A DNA stretch of 20,321 nt from CAZGUG01 sp964529035. GTDB taxonomy: Bacteria > Bacillota > Clostridia > Ch29. Made by a program: the position numbers and the translations under genes. The stretch spans positions 1-20,321 of the forward strand of contig CAZGUG010000038.1 in the NCBI GenBank assembly GCA_964529035.1. Reading direction: 5' to 3'. Below are positions 1-7,152 of the stretch, one piece after another. A model generated the notes under the pieces. The model did not search any database. It was not told where the DNA came from and was given only the letters and a program-made list of their open reading frames with translations. Position 1 is the first letter of the stretch. Every line of letters begins with the position of its first letter.

Positions 1-44
1 CTATACAAAAACATGAATTTAGTATAATTTATTCGCTATTTTTA

Positions 45-73
45 TTGACACCAACAGGCCGGTTTGTTAATAT
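45..73 (+). promoter_or_regulatory. Probable sigma-A-type promoter of the purine operon
   Basis: A perfect -35 box TTGACA lies at 45-50. After a 17-base spacer comes TAATAT at 68-73 (4 of 6 matches), preceded by TGT at 65-67, which forms an extended -10 element. Initiation would fall near base 80, about 25 bases before the riboswitch aptamer, as expected for a riboswitch leader. An exact TATAAT at 23-28 lacks a visible -35 partner because the window starts there. Confidence 0.75.
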
Positions 74-103
74 AAAAGTGAGATTAGACAAGCTAATAAT
101 TTG

Positions 104-179
104 TTTCACTCATATAATCGCGGGGATTGGCCCGCAAGTCTCTACCAGGCAGCCGTAAACTGCCTGACTATGGGTGAAA
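104..179 (+). promoter_or_regulatory. Guanine (purine) riboswitch aptamer
   Basis: This matches the purine-riboswitch fold. P1 pairs 104-111 with 172-179. P2 pairs GCGGG (120-124) with CCCGC (131-135). P3 pairs CAGGCAG (146-152) with CTGCCTG (160-166). Conserved junction stretches include ATATAATCG (112-120), the CTAC-containing segment near 142-145, and GACTATGGG (166-174). The ligand-specifying base, equivalent to position 74 of the B. subtilis xpt aptamer, is C168, so guanine or hypoxanthine rather than adenine is predicted. The L2 GG (129-130) and L3 CC (153-154) needed for loop kissing are present. L2 is one base shorter than in xpt. The aptamer lies 24 bases after the predicted -10 box and before purE, so it should repress the operon when guanine is plentiful. 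Confidence 0.96.
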
Positions 180-232
180 GCAGGTTTGCGTTTTTGCGAA
201 GCTGCGTACGATTTTCGTACCCCCCGTGAACA

Positions 233-281
233 AAACCCTGCGGAGGTTTCACCTGTGTTCTCCGGCAGGGTTTATCTGTTT
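233..281 (+). terminator. Riboswitch-controlled intrinsic terminator
   Basis: Bases 233-244 pair with 261-273 in a GC-rich stem with one bulged base and a 16-base loop, followed by a T-rich stretch (271-281). A competing antiterminator is visible: the 3' strand of P1 (172-179) can pair with 247-254, and GCAG at 180-183 with CTGC at 238-241, which would break the base of the terminator stem. Guanine binding would hold P1 closed and allow termination. Two intervening local hairpins are also possible: 180-205, and GTACGA with TCGTAC around 206-220. The switching model is inferred from pairing only. Confidence 0.8.
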
Positions 282-315
282 AAGGTAATATTTAATTCGA
301 AAGGAGTTTATGGAT

Positions 316-822
316 ATGCCAAAGGTTGCGGTTGTAATGGGAAGCGATTCGGATCTCCCGGTTGTGGAGAAGGCGGTGAATTTACTTGAGCACTTTGGTA
401 TCGAAAGGGAAGTGAGAGTCATATCCGCCCACAGGACTCCCGACATGGCGGCGGAGTTTGCAAAGGGCGCGGAGCAGTCGGGAACCGAGGTTATTATTGC
501 GGCCGCCGGAAAGGCCGCCCATCTTCCGGGCGTGCTGGCCGCCTTTACATCCCTTCCGGTTATTGGAATACCGGTTAAATCGTCCACCATGGACGGATTG
601 GATTCCCTTCTGTCGATAGTACAGATGCCCGCCGGTGTACCGGTGGCTGCGGTGGCGATAAACGGCAGCGAAAACGCCGCACTGCTTGCGGTGCAGATGC
701 TTGCCATCAAGTACCCCGCCCTGGCGGCGGCACTGAAGACCTACAGGGAGGATATGCAAGAAAAGGTGAGGGAAAAGGACGAAAAAATAAGGCATTCCTT
801 TATGCCGAATGCCGCGGATTGA
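316..822 (+). CDS. purE: PurE, N5-carboxyaminoimidazole ribonucleotide mutase (class I-type)
   Basis: Catalytic subunit that converts N5-CAIR to CAIR in de novo purine synthesis, in the cytoplasm. The family signature is clear. GSDSDLPV near the N-terminus and SAHRTP around residue 40 form the substrate-binding and proton-transfer site. AAGKAAHLPG follows near residue 65, then a segment ending LLSIVQMPAGVPV. The AAHLPG loop resembles class I (bacterial mutase) rather than the class II carboxylase loop AGRSN; K replaces the more usual G in GGAAH. I prefer the ATG at 316 (MPKVAVV), because AAGGAG at 301-306 is 9 bases upstream; the ATG at 310 would leave only 3. About 168 residues is normal length. 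It is the first gene of the operon. purK, its usual partner in class I organisms, is not in the window, and a 130-base gap separates it from purS. Confidence 0.95.
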   Translation: MPKVAVVMGSDSDLPVVEKAVNLLEHFGIEREVRVISAHRTPDMAAEFAKGAEQSGTEVIIAAAGKAAHLPGVLAAFTSLPVIGIPVKSSTMDGLDSLLSIVQMPAGVPVAAVAINGSENAALLAVQMLAIKYPALAAALKTYREDMQEKVREKDEKIRHSFMPNAAD

Positions 823-952
823 AAAGGAGCAGGGCTGCGACCGGGCACATAACCGCCGGTAACGATACCGTAAGACAGGTTCACACGGGACTTGGGAAAG
901 GTTGAGAAAAGCTGTCACCGGGTACTTGAAAAACTTTTGGGAGGTAAAAGAC

Positions 953-1207
953 ATGTTTCATGCAAAGGTCTATATTACGCTTAAGAAAAGCATAGCCGAC
1001 CCCCAGGGGAACGCGGTAAGGGAAGCGCTGTCATCCATGAAATTCGATGGCGTAAAGGATGTAAGAATGGGCAAGCTGATTGAGATTAAGCTGGAAGAAA
1101 AGGACCGGGCTAAGGCGGAAAAGGATATCAGGGACATGTGCGATACGCTGCTGGCAAATACGGTTATTGAGGATTATACTTACGACATACTGGAGGTACA
1201 GCCATGA
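953..1207 (+). CDS. purS: PurS, FGAM synthase small structural subunit
   Basis: The 84-residue subunit bridges PurQ and PurL in the three-component phosphoribosylformylglycinamidine synthase. It has no catalytic residues of its own and helps move ammonia from PurQ to PurL. The start MFHAKVYITLKKSIADPQG and the later GVKDVRMGKLIEI segment are typical of the family, and length matches the usual 80-85 residues. The ATG at 953 is chosen over an in-frame TTG at 902 because GGGAGG sits at 939-944, eight bases upstream, and the encoded N-terminus then matches the family. The stop overlaps the purQ start (ATGA), so the two are translationally coupled. Confidence 0.95.
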   Translation: MFHAKVYITLKKSIADPQGNAVREALSSMKFDGVKDVRMGKLIEIKLEEKDRAKAEKDIRDMCDTLLANTVIEDYTYDILEVQP

Positions 1208-1911
1208 AGTTTGGAGTAGTAATATTTCCCGGTTCCAACTGTGTTACAGACTGCTATTATGCCCTGAGGGACGTATTTGGGCAGGATACCGAATATATCT
1301 GGCACAGAACCAAGGATTTAAAATACTTTGACTGTATAATGCTGCCGGGAGGGTTTTCGTACGGTGATTACCTAAGATGCGGAGCCATTGCAAGGTTTTC
1401 GCCGGTTATGGACAGCATCATGGAATTTGCCGAAAGCGGGAAACCTGTAATAGGCATTTGCAACGGGTTTCAAGTTCTGACAGAGGCGGGTCTACTGCCG
1501 GGAGTGCTGCTTCGCAACAAAGACATGAAATTCGTCTGCGACAACGTGCATTTAAAGGTGGAAAACAACAAAACACCCTATACAAACCTGTGCGCCGGGG
1601 GTCAGGTGCTTAAGGTCCCGGTGGCCCACGGGGACGGCAACTATTATGTTGACGATGATACCCTAAGTGAAATGGAAAAGACGGGCCAGGTTGTTTTCAG
1701 GTACAGCGACGCGTACGGGCAGATAACCGATACGGCAAATCCCAACGGTTCCCTTGGGAATATTGCGGGGGTGTGCAACCGAAAGGGCAATGTCCTCGGG
1801 ATGATGCCACATCCCGAAAGGTGTGTTGAAAGACTGCTGGGCGGCGAGGACGGAAGTATAATTTTCAGATCCATTATAAATTACCTGAAGGGGGGCGCTG
1901 TGAATGGATAA
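1204..1911 (+). CDS. purQ: PurQ, FGAM synthase glutaminase subunit
   Basis: Class I glutamine amidotransferase that hydrolyses glutamine and supplies ammonia to PurL for conversion of FGAR to FGAM. The triad is visible: nucleophile C86 in GICNGFQ, and H203 and E205 in MMPHPER. The N-terminal VVIFPGSNCVTD segment and LPGGFSYGDYLRCG around residue 50 are characteristic of PurQ and separate it from other amidotransferases. At 235 residues it is slightly longer than the B. subtilis protein. It overlaps purS by 4 bases and purL by 8 bases, which fits stoichiometric production of the PurS-PurQ-PurL complex. Confidence 0.97.
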   Translation: MKFGVVIFPGSNCVTDCYYALRDVFGQDTEYIWHRTKDLKYFDCIMLPGGFSYGDYLRCGAIARFSPVMDSIMEFAESGKPVIGICNGFQVLTEAGLLPGVLLRNKDMKFVCDNVHLKVENNKTPYTNLCAGGQVLKVPVAHGDGNYYVDDDTLSEMEKTGQVVFRYSDAYGQITDTANPNGSLGNIAGVCNRKGNVLGMMPHPERCVERLLGGEDGSIIFRSIINYLKGGAVNG

Positions 1912-4102
1912 AAAGCCCTACCGGAAAGTGGGACTTACTCTGGAGGAATACGACAGGATTGTGGATACGCTGGGGAGGCATCCCAACAACCTGGAACTGA
2001 ATTTGTACGGCGTAATGTGGTCGGAACACTGCAGCTACAAAAACTCAAAGCCGGTTTTAAGGATGTTTCCCACCTCCGGCGACAGGGTGCTGCAGGGCCC
2101 GGGGGAAAATGCCGGGATAGTCGATATAGGAGACGGCCTGGCGGTGGTGATGAAGATTGAAAGCCACAACCACCCGTCGGCGGTGGAGCCCTATCAGGGA
2201 GCAGCCACCGGGGCCGGAGGGATAATCAGGGATATATTCACAATGGGAGCAAGACCGGTAGCGCTGCTCAATTCCCTGAGGTTCGGCGAACTGGACAACC
2301 AGAGGACCAAATACCTGTTCGAGAACGTTGTGGCAGGTATTGGAGGATACGGGAACTGCATAGGCATTCCCACCGTAGGCGGAGAGATATATTTCAACGA
2401 CTGCTACAGGGGTAATCCCCTGGTAAATGCAATGTGTGTCGGAATTATTAAGCACAAGGACATTAAACGGGGTACCGCCGCAGGGGCGGGCAACGCAGTA
2501 ATGATTGTCGGGGCTCCTACCGGCCGCGACGGAATGGGGGGCGCCAGCTTTGCCTCCGCAGAGCTGAACGAAGAATCCCAGGAAAACCGTTCGGCGGTGC
2601 AGGTGGGGGACCCCTTTATGGAAAAACTGCTTCTGGAAGCCTGTCTTGAATTGTTTGAGACCGATTGTGTAATAGGCGTGCAGGACCTGGGCGCGGCGGG
2701 GCTTACATCCGCTTCAAGCGAGACCGCCAGCAGGGGCGGTAGCGGCATGGACATTGACGTAAGCCTGGTGCCCCGCAGGGAAACCGGAATGATGCCGGTG
2801 GAGGTTATGATTTCCGAGTCCCAGGAAAGGATGCTTGTGATAGTGAAAAAGGGCAGGGAAGAGGAGGTAACCGGTATTTTCGAAAAATGGGGCCTTCATT
2901 CGGCGGTTATCGGCCGGGTAACCGACGACGGAATGCTGACCATCAGGGAAAACGAAGAGGTGGTGGGCCGGGTTCCGGCAAGGTCGCTGGCGGACGAGGC
3001 ACCTGTTTACTACAGGGACTACAGAAAGCCCGGTTACCTGGAAAAGGCTAACAGCCTGGATATACAAAGGATAGAAATCCCGGAGGACATGAACCAGGTG
3101 CTTGTAAGGCTGCTGCTGAGCCCCAGCATAGCCAGCAAGGAGTGGGTGTACAGGCAGTACGACCATATGGTGATGACAAATACCGCAGTGCTTCCCGGGT
3201 CGGATGCGGCGGTTTTGAGGATAAGGGGAACCGATAAGGCAATAGCCCTGACCACCGATTGCAACAGCAGGTACTGCTACCTTGACCCCGGTGTGGGCGG
3301 AGCCACAGCGGTGGCCGAAGCGGCCAGAAACCTTGTTTGCAGCGGTGCACGGCCGTTGGCGGTAACCGACGGTCTGAATTTCGGCAACCCGGAAAAACCT
3401 GAAGTGTTCTGGCAGTTCCGGCAGGCGGTGTCGGGCATGAGTGAAGCGTGCCGGGTGCTGGATACGCCTGTTATTAGCGGAAATGTAAGTTTCTATAACG
3501 AGACCGACACAGATGCGGTGTTCCCCACGCCAATAGTGGGCATGGTGGGGCTGATTGAAAACACCGACAATATAACCACCCAGGCCTTCAGGGATGAGGG
3601 GGACATAATAGTCCTTTTGGGAGAGAATGCGGAAGAAATAGGAGGCAGTGAATACCTGAAGGTTGTGCACGGTATGGAAAAGGGCCGCGCACCGAGGCTT
3701 GACCTTGAAGCGGAAAAAAGGCTGCAGGACTGCTGCCTGGAGCTTATAGAAAGCGGTGTGGTCAAATCCGCCCACGACTGCAGTGAAGGCGGTATAGCGG
3801 TTGCCCTTGCGGAAAGCTGTATATCCGGTAAACTGGGAGCCCAGGTGGAGTTTGAAACCTGCGACAGAAAAGATGCCCTCCTGTTTGGCGAGGCCCAGTC
3901 AAGGATATTGGTCACGGTTGAAAAGAACGGGCTGGAGCGGCTTAAAAGTACCGCCGCCGGGTTTGACGTGCCTGTCATGACCCTTGGACAGGTTAGGGGT
4001 GAAACACTTCGAATAACCGTTGCAGGAATAACTGAAATAGAGCTTTTTGTGAAGGACATGGAAATCAACTGGCGGGAGGCTGTGAAATGTATAATGGAAT
4101 AA
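1904..4102 (+). CDS. purL: PurL, FGAM synthase synthetase subunit (small form)
   Basis: ATP-dependent subunit that aminates FGAR to FGAM using ammonia from PurQ. At 732 residues it is the small PurL that works with separate PurS and PurQ, not the fused form of about 1300 residues in gamma-proteobacteria. Visible motifs are MWSEHCSYKNSK (residues 38-49, with the likely catalytic H42) and KIESHNHPSAVEPYQGAA (from residue 84), the nucleotide and metal site. The second AIRS-like repeat contains VTDGLNFGNPEKPE and, near the C-terminus, SAHDCSEGGIAVALAES. The start overlaps purQ and the 3' end overlaps purF by 16 bases. Long open frames on the opposite strand over this gene are coding-bias shadows. 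Confidence 0.97.
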   Translation: MDKKPYRKVGLTLEEYDRIVDTLGRHPNNLELNLYGVMWSEHCSYKNSKPVLRMFPTSGDRVLQGPGENAGIVDIGDGLAVVMKIESHNHPSAVEPYQGAATGAGGIIRDIFTMGARPVALLNSLRFGELDNQRTKYLFENVVAGIGGYGNCIGIPTVGGEIYFNDCYRGNPLVNAMCVGIIKHKDIKRGTAAGAGNAVMIVGAPTGRDGMGGASFASAELNEESQENRSAVQVGDPFMEKLLLEACLELFETDCVIGVQDLGAAGLTSASSETASRGGSGMDIDVSLVPRRETGMMPVEVMISESQERMLVIVKKGREEEVTGIFEKWGLHSAVIGRVTDDGMLTIRENEEVVGRVPARSLADEAPVYYRDYRKPGYLEKANSLDIQRIEIPEDMNQVLVRLLLSPSIASKEWVYRQYDHMVMTNTAVLPGSDAAVLRIRGTDKAIALTTDCNSRYCYLDPGVGGATAVAEAARNLVCSGARPLAVTDGLNFGNPEKPEVFWQFRQAVSGMSEACRVLDTPVISGNVSFYNETDTDAVFPTPIVGMVGLIENTDNITTQAFRDEGDIIVLLGENAEEIGGSEYLKVVHGMEKGRAPRLDLEAEKRLQDCCLELIESGVVKSAHDCSEGGIAVALAESCISGKLGAQVEFETCDRKDALLFGEAQSRILVTVEKNGLERLKSTAAGFDVPVMTLGQVRGETLRITVAGITEIELFVKDMEINWREAVKCIME

Positions 4103-5466
4103 CCTGTGAATGCGACAAACTGCAGGAGGAATGCGGCGTATTCGGAATATTCAGCAGCGAAGGTGCGGGCGGCCTTGCCAGGACCACCTATTACGGGCTG
4201 TATGCACTGCAGCACAGGGGCCAGGAAAGTGCAGGCATAGCGGTGGCAAAGGACGGCGGAATAAGGCATCACAAGCAGATGGGCCTTGTGTCGGAAGTGT
4301 TTGACGATACGCTGCTGGACAGCCTTGAGGGCAGCATCGCCTGCGGCCATGTCAGGTATTCCACCATGGGAGACAGCCATGTGATAAATGCGCAGCCCCT
4401 GGTGGTAAAATACAGGCACGGCAGCCTTGCCCTTGCCCACAACGGTAACCTGGTTAATGCCGAAAAGCTGCGGGAACAGCTGGAGCAGGAGGGGGTAATA
4501 TTCCAGACCTCGGTGGACAGTGAGGTTATAGCCAACCTGGTGGCGCGAAAGGACAAGGGTGATATTCTGGAAGCAGTAAGGGAAACAGTAAACTGCATTA
4601 AGGGCGCCTACGCCCTTATTATCATGACTGCCGACCGGCTGATAGGGGTAAGGGACCCCAACGGAATACGGCCTTTGAGTATCGGAATAAAGGACGGGCT
4701 TTATATGCTGTCCTCCGAAAGCTGCGCCTTTGATACGGTGGGCGCAAAGCTCCTGAGGGACGTGGCGCCGGGAGAAGTGGTGGTTATTGACAGTGGAGGT
4801 ATGCACAGCTTTTTTGTAAAGCCGGACAGGGCGGACAGGCTGTGTATATTTGAATTTATATATTTCGGAAGGCCGGACAGCGTGATGGGCGGGAAAAACA
4901 TATACATGACCCGCAGAAGGGCGGGCGCAAAGCTGTATGAAGAACACCCGGCGGACGCCGATATAGTGATTTCGGTGCCGGACTCGGGTACCGCGGCCGC
5001 CATTGGGTATTCGGAAGCCTCGGGCATACCCTTTGTGGAAGGACTGGTAAAAAACCGGTATGTGGGCAGGACCTTCATACAGCCAAAGCAGAAAATGCGT
5101 GAGATAGGCGTTGCCCTGAAACTTAACGTCCTTGAGGACATGGTTAAGGGCAAAAGGGTGATAATGGTGGACGATTCGATAGTAAGGGGTACAACCAGCC
5201 GCAACCTGGTGAGGATGCTAAAGAACGCCGGGGCCCTGGAAGTGCATTTCAGGGTGAGCTCACCGCCGGTAAAGCATCCCTGCTACTTTGGCATAGATAC
5301 CCCGTCCAGGGACAACCTGGTGGGTGCAAATTACAGCGTGGAAGAGATCAGGGAGAGAATAGAGGCGGACAGCCTGGGATATCTGAGCCTTGAGGGCCTG
5401 GAGGAAGCGGTCGGGGAAACCACCGGGTACTGCCACGCATGCTTCAGCGGAGATTATCCGATATAG
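4087..5466 (+). CDS. purF: PurF, glutamine PRPP amidotransferase
   Basis: Catalyses the committed step, PRPP plus glutamine to phosphoribosylamine. This is the Bacillus-type form, made with a propeptide: residues 1-15 end in EE, just before C16 of CGVFG, which becomes the N-terminal nucleophile after cleavage. The Ntn glutaminase domain (about 16-230) includes LQHRGQESAGIA, GHVRYST and AHNGNLVN. The phosphoribosyltransferase domain carries the PRPP loop VIMVDDSIVRGTTS (358-371). Four cysteines, C253, C399, C449 and C452, align by context with the B. subtilis 4Fe-4S ligands, so an oxygen-sensitive cluster is predicted. Length is 459 residues. The gene starts inside purL with a 16-base overlap, so its initiation probably depends on purL translation. 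Confidence 0.97.
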   Translation: MYNGITCECDKLQEECGVFGIFSSEGAGGLARTTYYGLYALQHRGQESAGIAVAKDGGIRHHKQMGLVSEVFDDTLLDSLEGSIACGHVRYSTMGDSHVINAQPLVVKYRHGSLALAHNGNLVNAEKLREQLEQEGVIFQTSVDSEVIANLVARKDKGDILEAVRETVNCIKGAYALIIMTADRLIGVRDPNGIRPLSIGIKDGLYMLSSESCAFDTVGAKLLRDVAPGEVVVIDSGGMHSFFVKPDRADRLCIFEFIYFGRPDSVMGGKNIYMTRRRAGAKLYEEHPADADIVISVPDSGTAAAIGYSEASGIPFVEGLVKNRYVGRTFIQPKQKMREIGVALKLNVLEDMVKGKRVIMVDDSIVRGTTSRNLVRMLKNAGALEVHFRVSSPPVKHPCYFGIDTPSRDNLVGANYSVEEIRERIEADSLGYLSLEGLEEAVGETTGYCHACFSGDYPI

Positions 5467-5476
5467 GAGGGTTATT

Positions 5477-6514
5477 ATGGATAAAATGTCCTACAGGGAT
5501 TCGGGGGTGGATATCGACGCCGGTGCCCGGGCGGTTGAAATGATGAAACGGCACATTTCAAAGACCCACACCCCCGGGGTATTAGGCGATATAGGCGGTT
5601 TTGGGGGTGCGTTCCAGCCCGACCTTACCGGGTACAAAAACCCGGTGCTGGTATCCGGTACCGACGGCGTGGGCACCAAATTAAAGGTGGCCTTTATGAT
5701 GGACAGGCACGATACGGTGGGGATAGACTGTGTGGCAATGTGCGTTAACGACATTGCGTGCATGGGAGCAAAGCCGTTGTTTTTCCTGGACTATATTGCC
5801 ACCGGAAAATTGGAGCCTTCCTGGGTTTCGGACATAGTAAAGGGTATTGCGGAGGGCTGCTGCCAGGCCGGCTGTGCCCTTATAGGGGGCGAAACCGCTG
5901 AAATGCCGGACTTTTACAGCCCCGGCGAGTATGACCTGGCGGGCTTTGCGGTGGGTATTGCCGACCGGGACGCCCTTTTGGACGGCAGCGGGATACGGGA
6001 AGGTGACCTGCTGGTGGGGCTGCCCTCCTCCGGGCTGCACAGCAACGGGTATTCGCTGGTGCGGAAAGTCCTGTTTAAAAAGCATCGGATGACGGTTGAT
6101 ACCTACGTGGAAGAGTTCGGCTGTACCCTGGGACAGGAGCTCCTAAGGCCCACCAAAGTCTATGTGAAGCAGGTGGAAACAGCCCTTGAAGCAGCGGATA
6201 TCAGGGGGATAGTACATATTACCGGCGGCGGATTTTTTGAAAATATACCCAGGATAATACCGGAGAATCTCAGGGCGGACGTTTACCTGGACGGCTGGGA
6301 CGTCCCGGCCGTATTCGGGTTTGTCCGGAAGCTGGGTAACATTGAGGAGGAGGAGATGTACAGAACCTTCAATATGGGAATAGGCCTTGTGATGGTGGCA
6401 GCCGGTGACACGGCGGATGCACTTGTGCAAAGGCTTGAAGGTGACGGGGCCAGAATAATAGGCAAAATATCAAGGGGAACCGGAGGAGTAAAACTATGGC
6501 CAAAACTAAAATAG
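5477..6514 (+). CDS. purM: PurM, AIR synthetase
   Basis: Phosphoribosylformylglycinamidine cyclo-ligase, which closes the imidazole ring using ATP to make AIR. The N-terminal MSYRDSGVDIDAG and the motif VSGTDGVGTKLKVA (59-72) are diagnostic. ALIGGETAEMPDFY around 134-147 and LPSSGLHSNGYSLVR complete the AIRS fold signature. The frame is open further upstream, but ATG 5477 is chosen because AGGAGG lies at 5465-5470, six bases before it, and the resulting 345 residues match the family. It starts 10 bases after purF and overlaps purN by 19 bases. Confidence 0.97.
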   Translation: MDKMSYRDSGVDIDAGARAVEMMKRHISKTHTPGVLGDIGGFGGAFQPDLTGYKNPVLVSGTDGVGTKLKVAFMMDRHDTVGIDCVAMCVNDIACMGAKPLFFLDYIATGKLEPSWVSDIVKGIAEGCCQAGCALIGGETAEMPDFYSPGEYDLAGFAVGIADRDALLDGSGIREGDLLVGLPSSGLHSNGYSLVRKVLFKKHRMTVDTYVEEFGCTLGQELLRPTKVYVKQVETALEAADIRGIVHITGGGFFENIPRIIPENLRADVYLDGWDVPAVFGFVRKLGNIEEEEMYRTFNMGIGLVMVAAGDTADALVQRLEGDGARIIGKISRGTGGVKLWPKLK

Positions 6515-7152
6515 CGGTGCTGGCGTCCGGCAGGGGTACAAACCTGCAGTCTGTTATTGACGGCATAAAAAACGGTATCGTTGGAAATGCCGACCTTAGG
6601 CTGGTGGTTTCGGACAAAGAAAAAGCCTATGCGCTGGAACGGGCAAAAAATAGCGGTATAGAAGCGCTGTGGATTGACCCGCGGGCCTATGAAAGCGATG
6701 ATGGGTATAACAATGCCATTTTAAGGGAACTTAAGGACAGGGACATAGACCTTGTGGTTCTGGCCGGGTACATGAGGATACTGTCAAAATCCTTTGTCAG
6801 GGCTTATAAAAACGCAATAATAAACATTCATCCTTCACTGATACCTTCATTTTCCGGCAGGGGATATTACGGAGAAAGGGTGCACAGGGAAGTCATCGAA
6901 TACGGCGTGAAGGTTACCGGTGCCACGGTACATTTTGTGGACGAAGGTACCGATACGGGACCGATAATACTCCAGCAGGCGGTGCAGGTTCTCGGGGAGG
7001 ATACACCGGAGAGCCTGGCCAAAAGGGTGCTGGAGGTTGAGCACGCTCTGCTGCCCCGGGCGGTTGACCTGTACTGCCGGGGATGCTTGAGGATGGAAGG
7101 AAGAAAGGTTTTGGTAAAAAACGGAGGTGCATTATGCGAAAAAGAGCATTGA
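6496..7152 (+). CDS. purN: PurN, GAR transformylase (10-formyl-THF dependent)
   Basis: Transfers a formyl group from 10-formyltetrahydrofolate to glycinamide ribonucleotide. The start IAVLASGRGTNLQSVIDGI carries the phosphate-binding loop. N110 and H112 in INIHPSLIPSF, and D153 in DEGTDTGPI, correspond to the catalytic Asn-His-Asp set of the E. coli enzyme. A GRGYYGERVH stretch follows the active site, where clostridial enzymes also seem to have a longer loop. It is 218 residues, near the usual 190-220. GGAGGAG just upstream supports ATG 6496 although this lies inside purM. It overlaps purM and purH by 19 bases each. Confidence 0.96.
   Translation: MAKTKIAVLASGRGTNLQSVIDGIKNGIVGNADLRLVVSDKEKAYALERAKNSGIEALWIDPRAYESDDGYNNAILRELKDRDIDLVVLAGYMRILSKSFVRAYKNAIINIHPSLIPSFSGRGYYGERVHREVIEYGVKVTGATVHFVDEGTDTGPIILQQAVQVLGEDTPESLAKRVLEVEHALLPRAVDLYCRGCLRMEGRKVLVKNGGALCEKEH

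Noticed and set aside
174..389. Plus-strand open frame across the riboswitch and the purE start
   Set aside because: It covers aptamer and terminator sequence, lacks a ribosome binding site, and is explained by the RNA structure and purE.
857..870. Hairpin CGGTA-ACGA-TACCG in the purE-purS gap, resembling one half of a guanidine-II (mini-ykkC) riboswitch
   Set aside because: That riboswitch needs two ACGR-capped hairpins; only one is present and the downstream genes are purine synthesis genes.
2714..4947. Long minus-strand open frames opposite purL and purF (353 and 484 codons)
   Set aside because: They lie wholly antisense to strongly conserved purine genes, show no recognisable domain, and arise from codon bias of the real genes.
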